From positions 30,951 through 94,950 of the forward strand of contig JBEBSD010000016.1 in the NCBI GenBank assembly GCA_040394475.1: a stretch of 64,000 bases of DNA, given 5' to 3'. A program made the position numbers and the translations under genes. The notes under the pieces were generated by a model. The model saw nothing but the letters and a program-made list of their open reading frames with translations. It was not told the DNA's origin and ran no database searches. The first letter of the stretch is position 1. Each line of letters starts with the position of its first letter. The stretch is from JBEBSD01 sp040394475. GTDB taxonomy: Bacteria; Bacteroidota; Bacteroidia; Cytophagales; Spirosomataceae. This document shows, piece by piece, positions 1-8,601 of this stretch.

Positions 1-756
1 CAGGAAGCGGGGAAGGGCATTTGTTCCCTGGCGGTTGGTTATACGGGAAGTACTGAGCCAGACGAGTCCGTAGAAAATCTCTGTCGCGCAGAGAAGCAGG
101 AAGAGCATGCTGCCGGTAAGCCAGAGTGGGAAACTGTAAGCCAGAAAAGTAAGCGGCTTATAGGAAGCGGTCCCGCCCCAGGCGACTCCCGCATAGACGA
201 TCAGCGTAATGACCTGGAAAATAACAATCCGCGGGACGATGGCAATATCCGGGCGAAAAGCATGGAGATAATAGCCGGCGCCCGCGTACGAAACGATCAG
301 GATGCATAAGAAGGCTTTGTCGATCGCCGGCAGTACGCCCAGCATTTCAGTGCGGGAGAAGGTCAGCAGCAGGATAAAAGCCATAAGGGCGGCAAAGTAC
401 CAGAAACGCGGCAGTGCGGTCAGTGCGGCCAGCACGAGTGTCCAGCCAATCAGGCCCACCAGCAAAATCAGGTGAATGGCTTTCAGATCCAGTGTCATGC
501 CGGAGGCAACGAACCATTCGGTTACGACGGTCGAAGGAACGGTAACGGAATAGTGCCAATTTCCCAGAGGCAGGAAATCAAGGTCCACCCCTACGGTGGT
601 CAGCTGGCTCAGCACATCCCACCGGATGGCATTGGCCATCGGGTTCCAGGTGCTGAAGAGCACCAGAACGAGTGCAAAAAGAACCGCAAATAAGGTTAAT
701 ACTACAGACCGCCACTCAGAGGGCGGCCAGGATTCCCGGAAAAAAGACTTATTCAT
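1..756 (-). CDS. Polytopic membrane protein, C-terminus cut by window edge
   Basis: The reading frame runs from an ATG at 756 leftwards and is still open at base 1, so at least 252 residues are present and the C-terminus is missing. After a short basic N-terminus (MNKSFFRESWPPSEW) come several hydrophobic stretches of 18-25 residues separated by short loops, typical of an inner-membrane protein with at least five spanning segments. I recognise no catalytic motif and no family. It is divergent from atpD, with 169 bp between the two starts, so the control regions of both lie in that gap. The ATG at 756 is chosen because it directly precedes the first charged segment. The frame is certain; the function is unknown. 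Confidence 0.75.
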   Translation of the reverse strand, partial: MNKSFFRESWPPSEWRSVVLTLFAVLFALVLVLFSTWNPMANAIRWDVLSQLTTVGVDLDFLPLGNWHYSVTVPSTVVTEWFVASGMTLDLKAIHLILLVGLIGWTLVLAALTALPRFWYFAALMAFILLLTFSRTEMLGVLPAIDKAFLCILIVSYAGAGYYLHAFRPDIAIVPRIVIFQVITLIVYAGVAWGGTASYKPLTFLAYSFPLWLTGSMLFLLLCATEIFYGLVWLSTSRITNRQGTNALPRFL

Positions 757-852
757 TTCATAAATAACGCGACTTTCTATAAAATTCTATATTCAAATGG
801 ATAATTTGGTGCACTTTCCTAAAAAATATCCAATAAATGAACGCTGAACTTG

Positions 853-883
853 TTTGTATTGATTGATTTATATTCTAATTTTG
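853..883 (+). promoter_or_regulatory. Promoter of atpDC (Bacteroidota consensus)
   Basis: A TTTG at 853-856 is followed after 19 bp by TAATTTTG at 876-883, an exact match to the TTTG-N19-TAnnTTTG pattern of the Bacteroidota housekeeping sigma factor. Transcription would start near 888-890, giving a leader of about 35 nt before the atpD ATG. Confidence 0.68.
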
Positions 884-925
884 CGGTCTGAAATTTACCA
901 CGAGACAAAAACATAACGTTACACA

Positions 926-2440
926 ATGGCAAACGCGACAAACATAGGAAAAATTACGCAGGTAATTGGCCCGGTAGTAGACGTATCGTTTGAAGACGAC
1001 AAACACATGCCCTCTATCCTGGAAGCGCTGGAAGTCGTGAAACCAAATGGTCAAAAAGTGATTCTGGAATGTCAGCAGCACCTGGGTGAAGATCGTGTGC
1101 GCACGATTGCGATGGAAGGAACTGAAGGGTTGCAGCGCGGCATGAAAGTGATCGCCAGAGGGGCGCCGATTAAAATGCCCGTTGGCGAGCAAATTAAAGG
1201 TCGTCTGTTTAATGTTGTGGGGGATGCTATTGACGGGTTGCAAGGCATAGACATGGAGAATGGTATTTCCATTCACCGCAGCGCTCCCCGGTTCGAGGAC
1301 CTGGCAACGACTACGGAAATCCTGTATACCGGGATTAAAGTAATAGACTTGCTGGCTCCCTATGTGAAGGGTGGTAAGATCGGATTGTTCGGCGGGGCCG
1401 GTGTGGGTAAAACCGTATTGATCCAGGAGCTGATGAATAATATTGCGAAAGCATTTGCAGGTCTATCGGTATTTGCCGGTGTGGGAGAGCGTACCCGTGA
1501 AGGGAATGACCTGATGCGGGAGATGATCGAGGCCGGTATTATTAAATACGGAGAAGCGTTCAAACATAGTATGGAAGCCGGTGGCTGGGACCTCTCCACA
1601 GTTGATTACGAAGAATTGAAAAATTCACAGGCCACTTTCGTGTTCGGACAAATGAACGAGCCTCCCGGGGCGCGTGCCCGTGTGGCCTTGTCAGGACTGA
1701 CGGTGGCAGAGTATTTCCGTGATGGGGATGGTGAAGGAAAAGGACGCGATATTCTTTTCTTTATCGATAATATTTTCCGGTTTACACAGGCTGGTTCAGA
1801 GGTGTCCGCACTTTTAGGCCGGATGCCTTCTGCCGTGGGTTACCAACCGACACTGGCCACAGAAATGGGAGCCATGCAGGAACGGATCACGTCGACTAAA
1901 AACGGATCCATTACCTCTGTACAGGCGGTTTATGTTCCCGCCGATGACTTGACTGACCCGGCGCCGGCAACGACCTTTGCCCACTTGGACGCGACAACGG
2001 TATTGAGCCGCAAGGTTTCTGAAAAAGGAATTTACCCGGCGGTGGATCCCCTGGATTCTACCTCCCGCATCCTGTCTGCGGAAGTACTGGGAGATGCCCA
2101 CTACGATTGCGCGCAGCGTGTCAAGAACATTCTGCAACGCTATAAAGAACTGCAGGATATCATTGCGATCCTGGGTATGGAGGAGCTTTCGGAAGAAGAT
2201 AAGCTGGTAGTATCGCGTGCACGTCGGGTGGAGCGCTTCCTTTCGCAGCCATTCTTTGTGGCGTCGCAGTTTACGGGTCTGGAAGGTGTCCTGGTAGACA
2301 TCACCGATACCATCAAAGGCTTTAATCAGATCCTGGACGGAGAGCACGACAATCTTCCTGAAATGGCTTTCAACCTGGTAGGGACCATTGAAGATGCCGT
2401 GCGTAAAGGAGAGAAAATGCTCGCCGAAGCCAACAGATAA
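926..2440 (+). CDS. atpD: F0F1 ATP synthase subunit beta
   Basis: Catalytic beta subunit of the F1 sector, which makes or hydrolyses ATP at the alpha/beta interfaces. The 504 residues show the N-terminal beta-barrel start (GKITQVIGPVVDVSF), the P-loop GGAGVGKT near residues 155-163, the GERTREGND segment that supplies the catalytic glutamate, the ALSGLTVAEYFRD motif and the DELSEED-type loop (EELSEED, about 418-425) that contacts gamma. All expected catalytic residues are present. It is slightly longer than the usual 460-480 residues, as is common in this phylum. It is followed by atpC after 122 bp. The other F-ATPase genes seen here lie on the opposite strand at 9.0-12.4 kb. Confidence 0.98.
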   Translation: MANATNIGKITQVIGPVVDVSFEDDKHMPSILEALEVVKPNGQKVILECQQHLGEDRVRTIAMEGTEGLQRGMKVIARGAPIKMPVGEQIKGRLFNVVGDAIDGLQGIDMENGISIHRSAPRFEDLATTTEILYTGIKVIDLLAPYVKGGKIGLFGGAGVGKTVLIQELMNNIAKAFAGLSVFAGVGERTREGNDLMREMIEAGIIKYGEAFKHSMEAGGWDLSTVDYEELKNSQATFVFGQMNEPPGARARVALSGLTVAEYFRDGDGEGKGRDILFFIDNIFRFTQAGSEVSALLGRMPSAVGYQPTLATEMGAMQERITSTKNGSITSVQAVYVPADDLTDPAPATTFAHLDATTVLSRKVSEKGIYPAVDPLDSTSRILSAEVLGDAHYDCAQRVKNILQRYKELQDIIAILGMEELSEEDKLVVSRARRVERFLSQPFFVASQFTGLEGVLVDITDTIKGFNQILDGEHDNLPEMAFNLVGTIEDAVRKGEKMLAEANR

Positions 2441-2562
2441 TGAATCCGGCGGGTGTGGGATGCCTGGATTTTTGGAAAAACACCGGTTTGTCAGTATTCC
2501 AATTGAACATTTCCAGCGCCAGAAAACCAGGCATCCAATGCCGCTAAACATACTGAGCGAAT

Positions 2563-2805
2563 ATGAACTTAGAAATAATTACCCCTGATAAGAAAGTGTA
2601 TGCCGGCGAAGCAACGTCCGTCACGTTTCCGGGTACTGAAGGACAGTTTCAGGTGTTGAACTTCCACGCGCCTTTGGTAAGTACGCTCGGGAAAGGGGAT
2701 GTCGTGATCGATACGGGTTCCTCCAAACAAACTTTTGTCATTGATGGCGGGGTAGTGGAAGTACTGAACAACAAGGTGCTGGTACTGGCCGAAGCTATTC
2801 TGTAA
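2563..2805 (+). CDS. atpC: F0F1 ATP synthase subunit epsilon (short form)
   Basis: Epsilon subunit of the F1 stalk. The 80 residues form only the N-terminal beta-sandwich domain (start MNLEIITPDKKVYAGEATSV, then the conserved TFPGTEGQFQVL and HAPLVSTL segments). The C-terminal two-helix domain found in E. coli epsilon, which can extend and inhibit ATP hydrolysis, is absent: the protein stops right after the VLAEAIL strand. Short epsilons are known from Bacteroidota and Chlorobi, so this is probably the native length. The ATG at 2563 is preferred because translation from it begins directly with the conserved first strand. It forms a two-gene operon with atpD that ends in a very strong hairpin 10 bp downstream. 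Confidence 0.95.
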   Translation: MNLEIITPDKKVYAGEATSVTFPGTEGQFQVLNFHAPLVSTLGKGDVVIDTGSSKQTFVIDGGVVEVLNNKVLVLAEAIL

Positions 2806-2815
2806 AGCATTTGGC

Positions 2816-2870
2816 GTAAACAATAAAAAGGGGGATGTCTCAAAAAGACATCCCCCTTTTTATTGTTTAC
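2816..2870 (+). terminator. Bidirectional intrinsic terminator after atpC
   Basis: A perfect 25-bp inverted repeat (2816-2840 and 2846-2870) encloses a five-base CAAAA loop. The core is AAAAAGGGGGATGTCT on the left and its complement, ending in TTTTT, on the right, so the structure has a G/C stem and a U-tract in both directions. It starts 10 bp after the atpC stop and should end the atpDC transcript efficiently. Confidence 0.9.
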
Positions 2871-2910
2871 GGGTTTGAATTGTTATTTTCGGGAGATTAC
2901 CAGGCGATGC

Positions 2911-3179
2911 CGCTCTCCCTCGTCTCAGACGAGCGGAGGAGTGAAAGCAGGTCTCCGACCTGCGCGATTAAGAAGGCTATTCACGAGTCAGACGCGGGTC
3001 TCGGACCCGTTTTGTTGGTACCGGCGGGTCTCCCGACCCGCAAACAGCCTGCAGGATTCCCACCACTTTTCCTGCGACCGCTCTCCCTCGTCTTCAGACG
3101 AGCGGAGGAGTGAAAGCAGGTCTCCGACCTGCGTGATTAAGAAGGCTATTCACGAGTCAGACGCGGGTTTCCGACCCGC
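2911..3179. repeat. Two copies of a ~100-bp multi-hairpin intergenic repeat
   Basis: The unit at 2911-3009 recurs at 3079-3179 with only a few differences, about 168 bp apart. Each unit is a string of short self-complementary arms: CTCGTCT/AGACGAG, CAGGTCT..GACCTG and CGGGTCT..GACCCG, the three sharing a GTCT/GAC design. A fourth related hairpin (GCGGGTCTCCCGACCCGC) lies between the copies near 3024-3041. The ORFs crossing this DNA are products of the repeat and not genes. The remainder of the gap to 3370 shows no gene. Confidence 0.85.
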
Positions 3180-3370
3180 CTTCGCGCTTTCACCGTCAGC
3201 GTGACCCGGTCTTCGAGCGGCGGACTTTAAGTTCAGCATGACGTCTGAAATACGACAAAGCATCGTTGACACGACAGTAGTTCCCGGTCCGACTCACTGA
3301 AATTTTCCCGGGGCTGGTCCGGGAATGATTATATAACAGTGGTATACTGCTTTATTACATAAAAAGCGGT

Positions 3371-4885
3371 ATGATGTTTTCTTCTTTGCTATTTCTTCAG
3401 TCGTCCGGCTGGGGGCCATTTCTGGGACGCCTGCATCCTTTGTTGGTCCATTTGCCGATAGGGTTTTTGCTGTTGGCGGTGTTACTGGAAATAGGGCAAC
3501 GTACCGGACGGCTGTCGGTCAGTGAATCGGTCAAGTCGTTTGTGCTTTTGTGCTCGGCAATCGGGGCTACCTTTTCATGCGGTGCAGGGTTGTTCCTGGC
3601 TGCAAACGGAGGGTATGACGAAGCGATGGTCAGTACGCACCAATGGCAGGGGATCGGGGTTGCACTGTGTCTCTGGGTGGCCTGGCTGGTAACACTCCCC
3701 TGGGTGAATGACCGGGTTTCCTTTCTTTCCGTACTGTATTATCCGGCGTTTGGCCTGGGTGTACTCCTCTTACTGGCAGCAGGACACATGGGAGGAAGCC
3801 TGACACATGGAGAGGATTATCTGACGCAATATACCCCGGAACCCTTTCGTACGCTAGCCGGAATGGAGCCGCTGGAAGCAGATCCGGCCGGAAAAGAAAT
3901 CAAGCCCCTGGAGAATGTCGACGAGGCGCTGGTCTATGAGGAGATTGTGCAGCCAATTCTTACGGCGCGGTGTGTCCAGTGCCATGGCGGTAGCAAGCAG
4001 AAAGGAAAGTTGCGCCTGGATTCATTTGAACAGCTGTCAAAAGGAGGAGAAAATGGCGCTGTGTTTACGGCGGGCAATGGACAGACCAGCGGACTGGTAC
4101 AGGTTTGCCTGCTGCCGTTGAATGACGATTTCCATATGCCCCCCAAGGGAAAGACGCAGCTGACATCGTCGCAGATTGCGCTTATAGGCTGGTGGATCGA
4201 CCAGGGAGCCCCTCTTAAGGAACGGGTAGCTTCGCTGAATCAGCCGGATAGTATGAAGCCCCACTTACAAACGTTGGCCGCAGGTGCTTCCGGTGGTGCT
4301 ATTGCAGCGTCCGGGATCAGTACACTCGAGGTGCCGCCGGGAGATGAGCAGGCGATCAGTGAACTTCGCAAACACCAGGTAATCGTTTCGCCGGTCTCCC
4401 GGGAGCAGAACCTGCTGGAGATAAGCGCTGTCAATGCACCTGCTTTTTCCGATGAGCAGGTTACGCTATTGAAAAAGTTATCCGATCAGGTCGTGTGGCT
4501 GAAGCTCGGGCATACGGGGCTTACAGATAAGGGCGCTATAGAAATTGCGGGGTTGAAAAATCTTTATAAACTGTACCTGGAACACACCCAGGTGTCGGAT
4601 GCGATACTTCCCCGGCTGCAGGAATTGACGAAGCTGGAATACCTGAACCTGATGGGGACCCAGGTGTCGGACGCCGGAATTCCGGAGTTGGCCAAACTAA
4701 CCAGCCTGAAGAAAGTGTTTCTATGGCAATCTGCGGTGACCGATTCGGGGCTGGCTGCTTTGCGCCGCCTGCGGCCTGACCTGGAAGCGCCGGGCGGGCT
4801 TGACGCCGAAGTAGTCAATGCCTTTCTGGAAGCGGCTAACAAAAAAGACAGCCTTGATCCGAAAACCAAGGCTGCCGCGAAGTGA
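3371..4885 (+). CDS. Membrane-anchored c-type cytochrome / leucine-rich-repeat fusion
   Basis: Multi-domain protein of 504 residues. Residues ~1-150 form several membrane helices and resemble the DUF2231 membrane domain (early segment HPLLVHLPIGFLLLAVLLEIG). A haem-binding CVQCH motif at residues 201-205, with the following GGSKQKGKLRLDS and the HMPPKGK/LTSSQIALIGWWIDQGA segments, identifies a planctomycete-type cytochrome c (PSCyt1-like) domain. The C-terminal ~130 residues contain leucine-rich repeats (TDKGAIEIAGLKNLYKLYLE and two more turns). The layout suggests a membrane-bound, periplasm-facing haem protein with a protein-binding tail. Similar fusions sit among sugar-degradation genes in Cytophagales; the electron partner is unknown. 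It converges with the DUF349 gene, 11 bp away. Confidence 0.85.
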   Translation: MMFSSLLFLQSSGWGPFLGRLHPLLVHLPIGFLLLAVLLEIGQRTGRLSVSESVKSFVLLCSAIGATFSCGAGLFLAANGGYDEAMVSTHQWQGIGVALCLWVAWLVTLPWVNDRVSFLSVLYYPAFGLGVLLLLAAGHMGGSLTHGEDYLTQYTPEPFRTLAGMEPLEADPAGKEIKPLENVDEALVYEEIVQPILTARCVQCHGGSKQKGKLRLDSFEQLSKGGENGAVFTAGNGQTSGLVQVCLLPLNDDFHMPPKGKTQLTSSQIALIGWWIDQGAPLKERVASLNQPDSMKPHLQTLAAGASGGAIAASGISTLEVPPGDEQAISELRKHQVIVSPVSREQNLLEISAVNAPAFSDEQVTLLKKLSDQVVWLKLGHTGLTDKGAIEIAGLKNLYKLYLEHTQVSDAILPRLQELTKLEYLNLMGTQVSDAGIPELAKLTSLKKVFLWQSAVTDSGLAALRRLRPDLEAPGGLDAEVVNAFLEAANKKDSLDPKTKAAAK

Positions 4886-4896
4886 TAGCTTCTTTC

Positions 4897-6171
4897 TTAC
4901 AGCGAAGCGAGTTTTCTTTCAAACTCCCGTAAGATCCGGTCCTTCATCGCCACTTTCCGTTTCTGGATGTTAATACTGCCGGTGAGTTGGCGTAGTTCAT
5001 CCTCTCCCGAAGGTGGATTATTTTCCAGCATCTGGATCGCGATGTCCAGATCGGTCTTTTCTCTTTTAATCAGCCATTCCAGCTCACGGACTTTCGTCCG
5101 GATTTGCTCTTCCTCACTTTTGAGGTCGAATGCAGGGTATTTCCGAAGAATAACCCGCCGCAGGTAGCTCAATTCAAATACCTTGTCACAGACGTTCCGG
5201 AACTTCTCGGCAAGCTCCTTGTCGGCCAGTTTAAAAGGCAAGCGGATTTCCCTCCATTTGCTCAGCAGTACTTTGGTCTGTTCGGCCGCTACTTCAATAC
5301 TCTCATTGCGGAGCAGCGCCTCGGCCTGGGCCAGTAGTTTTTGCTGTTCAATGATCCGGGGATCAATTTTAACCTTGGGCTCAATTCCTTTCGCATTGTT
5401 GTATTTGTCGTAAAACAACTTCACAAAATGCCGGTAGGCCTTACTGATTTTGAAAAATTTCTTGGGAGGAACTTCTCCCACGTTGTTCCATGCAAAACGG
5501 ATTTCACGCGCTTTCTGGTAGGCAGCATCCAGGTCATTCATCCAGGACAATGTTTTGGCCTGTTTGATCAGGTCTTCGTAAGCATCGACCCGTTTCTGGA
5601 TAATCTGATTCTGTTCGGCAAAATGCTCCCGCCTGCGATGGAAAAAGTCATCAAGGATTTCCTGGAAAGTAGTTTCCACTTCCTCGCTGTACAACTTATC
5701 CACAGATCCGGTCCGGATCCATTTGGCTTTGATTTCCTGTAGCTGATCCGTAGCTGCCTGCCAGTCTGCAATGACTGCCGCAACCTTGGCATCTTCAATC
5801 AGGGCACGTTTGATCTCCAGGTTTTTAATCTGATTGATCTGAATCAGATCCGAGAGAAACACTTCAAGCTTGTCAAGCCGTTCAAGTAAAACAGGAAAAT
5901 CTCCTATGGCATCAAAGCCCAGGAGTTTTTGACGCAACTGCAGCAACTTGGTCAGGTAAGAGCCCTTATTCTGGGCGGTTTCTACTTCTTCCTGTAGTTG
6001 GTTTACTTTACTTTCTGCAATTGTGTACCGATTCTTAAAATAATCGATTGCTTCCTGTTCGGTACGCTTTACTTCTCCGATTTGGCGGTCCGGGAAGTCT
6101 AAATAGCCTTTTAAAAATACCTTGCCGTCTTTTACATAGCCGTATTTTTCTAATACAGTGGCGTTTTCCAT
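4897..6171 (-). CDS. DUF349 domain-containing coiled-coil protein
   Basis: A 424-residue, highly charged, largely helical cytoplasmic protein without signal peptide or membrane segment. Repeats of about 70 residues with the pattern Lx-W..IG.V/P........F..........F...R are visible (for example AYQKAREIRFAWNNVGEVPP, followed by KFFKISKAYRHFVKLFYDKY), matching DUF349 modules that occur in tandem across Bacteroidota. A heptad-rich coiled coil occupies roughly residues 45-75 and the C-terminal 60 residues. The molecular function of this family is not established. It starts divergently from ettA, sharing a 74-bp control region. Confidence 0.88.
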   Translation of the reverse strand: MENATVLEKYGYVKDGKVFLKGYLDFPDRQIGEVKRTEQEAIDYFKNRYTIAESKVNQLQEEVETAQNKGSYLTKLLQLRQKLLGFDAIGDFPVLLERLDKLEVFLSDLIQINQIKNLEIKRALIEDAKVAAVIADWQAATDQLQEIKAKWIRTGSVDKLYSEEVETTFQEILDDFFHRRREHFAEQNQIIQKRVDAYEDLIKQAKTLSWMNDLDAAYQKAREIRFAWNNVGEVPPKKFFKISKAYRHFVKLFYDKYNNAKGIEPKVKIDPRIIEQQKLLAQAEALLRNESIEVAAEQTKVLLSKWREIRLPFKLADKELAEKFRNVCDKVFELSYLRRVILRKYPAFDLKSEEEQIRTKVRELEWLIKREKTDLDIAIQMLENNPPSGEDELRQLTGSINIQKRKVAMKDRILREFERKLASL

Positions 6172-6245
6172 CTTTCCTTTTATTTTCAGCTTTTACAATG
6201 GGGGTTAAATAACGATATTTGCCGATCTTACAAATTAACTAAAAA

Positions 6246-7913
6246 ATGAGTAACGAAACTATTATTTTCTCGATGGCGGGAGTAAGTAAAGTGATTCCGC
6301 CGAATAAAACAATACTTAAAAACATTTATTTGTCTTTTTTTTATGGCGCCAAAATAGGCGTCTTGGGCTTGAACGGATCGGGAAAGTCTACGTTGCTCCG
6401 GATCATCGCTGGTATAGATAACGATATTCAGGGGGAAGTTGTTTTCTCATCGGGCTATTCTGTGGGAATGTTGGAGCAGGAACCGAAACTGGACCCCGCT
6501 AAATCGGTCCGGGAAACGGTCGAGGAAGGGGTTCAGGAAGTGGTTGACCTGCTGAAAGAGTTTGATGCCATCAGCGAGGCATTTGGCGATGAAAACGCAG
6601 ATTTTGACAAATTGCTGGAGCGGCAGGGAGCGGTGCAGGAACGCCTGGATGCCCTGGATGCCTGGAACCTGGACAATCGCCTCGAAATTGCGATGGATGC
6701 CCTGCGCTGCCCGCCTTCAGAAGCGCTTATTGAAAAGCTGTCCGGAGGGGAGAAACGCCGGGTCGCCCTGTGCCGGCTGCTGTTAAGACAACCGGACGTC
6801 CTGCTGCTCGACGAACCGACCAACCACCTGGACGCGGAATCGGTGCTATGGCTGGAAGAGCATCTCCGCCAGTATAAGGGCACGGTAATCGCCGTAACCC
6901 ACGACCGGTACTTCCTGGACAATGTGGCCGGGTGGATCCTGGAGCTGGATCGCGGTGAGGGGATTCCGTGGAAGGGGAATTACTCTTCCTGGCTCGACCA
7001 GAAGCAGGAACGGCTGAAGAAAGAAGAAAAAACGGAATCGAAACGCCAGAAAACACTGCAGCGGGAGCTGGAATGGGTGCGTCTCTCTCCAAAGGCACGG
7101 CAAGCCAAATCCAAAGCGCGTTTGGGGGCCTATGAGAAGCTGTTGAGCGAAGGAGGGAAGGAGAAAGAGGACAAACTGGAAATTTTTATCCCGTCAGGAC
7201 CGCGACTCGGGAATAAAGTGATTGAAGCAAAGGGGGTGAAAATGGCGTTCGGGGACAGGCTGCTGTTCGAAAACCTGGAGTTTTCATTGCCGCCGGCAGG
7301 GATTGTCGGCATTATCGGTCCGAACGGCGCGGGTAAAACAACACTCTTCAAGCTGATCACGGGCCAGTTGCAGCCGCTGGAAGGAACGTTCGATATAGGA
7401 GATACCGTGCAGTGGTCGTATGTGGACCAGGAACACGATAACCTCGATTCGGAGAAGACGGTCTATCAGACCATTTCGGAAGGGAACGAATGGGTGATGC
7501 TTGGCGGCAGGCAAAGTAACGCACGGGCCTATGTCAGCAGGTTCAACTTCGCAGGGTCGGATCAGGAAAAGAAAATCGGGAACCTTTCGGGAGGAGAGCG
7601 CAACCGGGTGCACCTGGCGTTAACGCTGAAAAATGGTGGAAATTTACTCTTGCTGGATGAGCCGACAAACGATTTGGATGTCAATACGCTCCGGGCGCTC
7701 GAAGAGGGTCTGGAGAACTTCGCGGGGTGTGCGGTGGTGATCTCCCACGACCGCTGGTTCCTCGACCGGGTGGCAACGCACGTGCTGGCATTTGAAGGGA
7801 ATTCGGAAGTATACTGGTTTGAAGGGAATTTCTCGGAGTACGAAGAGAACCGGAAAAAACGGCTGGGAACGGACGCTACTCCCAAACGGATCAAATATAA
7901 AAAGCTGAGCTGA
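6246..7913 (+). CDS. ettA: Energy-dependent translational throttle protein EttA (ABC-F)
   Basis: A soluble ABC-F ATPase that binds the ribosomal E site and gates entry into elongation according to ATP/ADP ratio. The 555 residues contain two ATP-binding cassettes: Walker A GLNGSGKST near residue 41 and GPNGAGKTT near 358, signature LSGGEKRR near 165 and LSGGERNR near 447, and Walker B LLLDEPTNHLD and LLLDEPTNDLD. Between them lies the charged P-site tRNA interaction linker (~240-310) with the RQAKSKARLGAYEKL segment typical of EttA. There are no membrane segments. Length and all motifs match EttA closely, so this is a confident assignment rather than a resistance ABC-F. Confidence 0.95.
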   Translation: MSNETIIFSMAGVSKVIPPNKTILKNIYLSFFYGAKIGVLGLNGSGKSTLLRIIAGIDNDIQGEVVFSSGYSVGMLEQEPKLDPAKSVRETVEEGVQEVVDLLKEFDAISEAFGDENADFDKLLERQGAVQERLDALDAWNLDNRLEIAMDALRCPPSEALIEKLSGGEKRRVALCRLLLRQPDVLLLDEPTNHLDAESVLWLEEHLRQYKGTVIAVTHDRYFLDNVAGWILELDRGEGIPWKGNYSSWLDQKQERLKKEEKTESKRQKTLQRELEWVRLSPKARQAKSKARLGAYEKLLSEGGKEKEDKLEIFIPSGPRLGNKVIEAKGVKMAFGDRLLFENLEFSLPPAGIVGIIGPNGAGKTTLFKLITGQLQPLEGTFDIGDTVQWSYVDQEHDNLDSEKTVYQTISEGNEWVMLGGRQSNARAYVSRFNFAGSDQEKKIGNLSGGERNRVHLALTLKNGGNLLLLDEPTNDLDVNTLRALEEGLENFAGCAVVISHDRWFLDRVATHVLAFEGNSEVYWFEGNFSEYEENRKKRLGTDATPKRIKYKKLS

Positions 7914-7918
7914 GGCGG

Positions 7919-8213
7919 AAATCGGCTGTCAGCTATCGGCTATCGGCTGTCAGCTATCGGAAATCAGCTATCGGCCGTCGGCTATCAGCAATACCACCAT
8001 GGTCTGTGTCTTCACAGACCATCCCGGTACCGGCCTGTAAGCAAAAGAAACGGTAATGGGGTGGCTGTCGGCTATCGGCAACAGGTGTTAGGCAACAGGT
8101 GTTAGGTCTTAGGTAATCGGCTATCGGCTATCAGCTATCGGCTGCCAGCTATCAGCTATCGGCCGTCAGCAAATCGCTGATCGCTGACATCCGATTGCCG
8201 ATCGCTGACATCT
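7919..8213. repeat. Heptanucleotide-periodic intergenic repeat, block 1
   Basis: The ettA downstream gap holds no gene. From 7919 it can be read as successive 7-mers: GGAAATC, GGCTGTC, AGCTATC, GGCTATC, GGCTGTC, AGCTATC, GGAAATC, AGCTATC, GGCCGTC, GGCTATC. After an inserted hairpin (7999-8022) and about 40 unrelated bases, the pattern resumes with GGTGTTA and GGCAACA units near 8086 and returns to GGCTATC/AGCTATC until about 8165, then decays. Units keep a GG/AG start and a T at position six. Confidence 0.85.
7999..8022. repeat. Dispersed hairpin repeat, copy 1
   Basis: ATGGTCTGTG and its exact complement enclose a TCTT loop. The same 10-bp arms occur at 32501-32523 with a GGA loop, so this is a mobile or selected hairpin unit and not a chance palindrome. 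Both copies sit inside heptad-repeat gaps. Confidence 0.7.
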
Positions 8214-8244
8214 GATCACTTTTTTCTCAAACGCTTTTATACCC

Positions 8245-8574
8245 ATGAAATTTCTAAAAGGTTTATTGCTCTCTTTGTTGACAGCACCGGTAATCGTGTA
8301 CAGTATTTACGGGACGGAAGGGGTGCATCTGCCGTTGTTCCTGGCGACACTCAGCGCGGTCGGGATCGGCTTTATCGATCCGGAGAAAGGGTGGCTGCTT
8401 GCGATCGTGCAGGCGATTTTGCTCCTGGTGGGAGTATTGGTTCTGACCGGCATGGTGACCGGCCGGGAGCGGAGCCATCCGGATATCGAGCTGCAGAGTT
8501 TGTATGGTGCCGTGGGGCTGACCTTCGCGGGCAGTTTTATCGGGGCTTACATGAAACGTGCGCTGGATAGTTAG
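8245..8574 (+). CDS. Small polytopic membrane protein of unknown function
   Basis: A 109-residue protein with four predicted membrane-spanning stretches: residues ~5-22 after a basic MKFLKG start, ~27-45, ~50-70 and ~88-103. A short polar loop (TGRERSHPDIELQ) separates the third and fourth. No catalytic motif, cysteine pair or known domain is visible. It is alone between two heptad-repeat blocks, with neither neighbour on the same strand close enough to define an operon. The codon usage and clear start (ATG at 8245) make it a credible gene. It might be mistaken for an AtpI-like protein because of the adjacent atp operon, but I see no sequence support for that. Confidence 0.7.
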   Translation: MKFLKGLLLSLLTAPVIVYSIYGTEGVHLPLFLATLSAVGIGFIDPEKGWLLAIVQAILLLVGVLVLTGMVTGRERSHPDIELQSLYGAVGLTFAGSFIGAYMKRALDS

Positions 8575-8601
8575 GGGCAATCGGCTATCAGCTGTCGGAC
8601 A

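Noticed and set aside
472..693. Plus-strand ORF of 73 residues
   Set aside because: It is antisense to a longer open frame (756 to 1) with clear membrane-protein composition.
2835..3204. ORFs of 92 and 113 residues
   Set aside because: Both run through the terminator and the duplicated hairpin repeats; the peptides are themselves duplicated.
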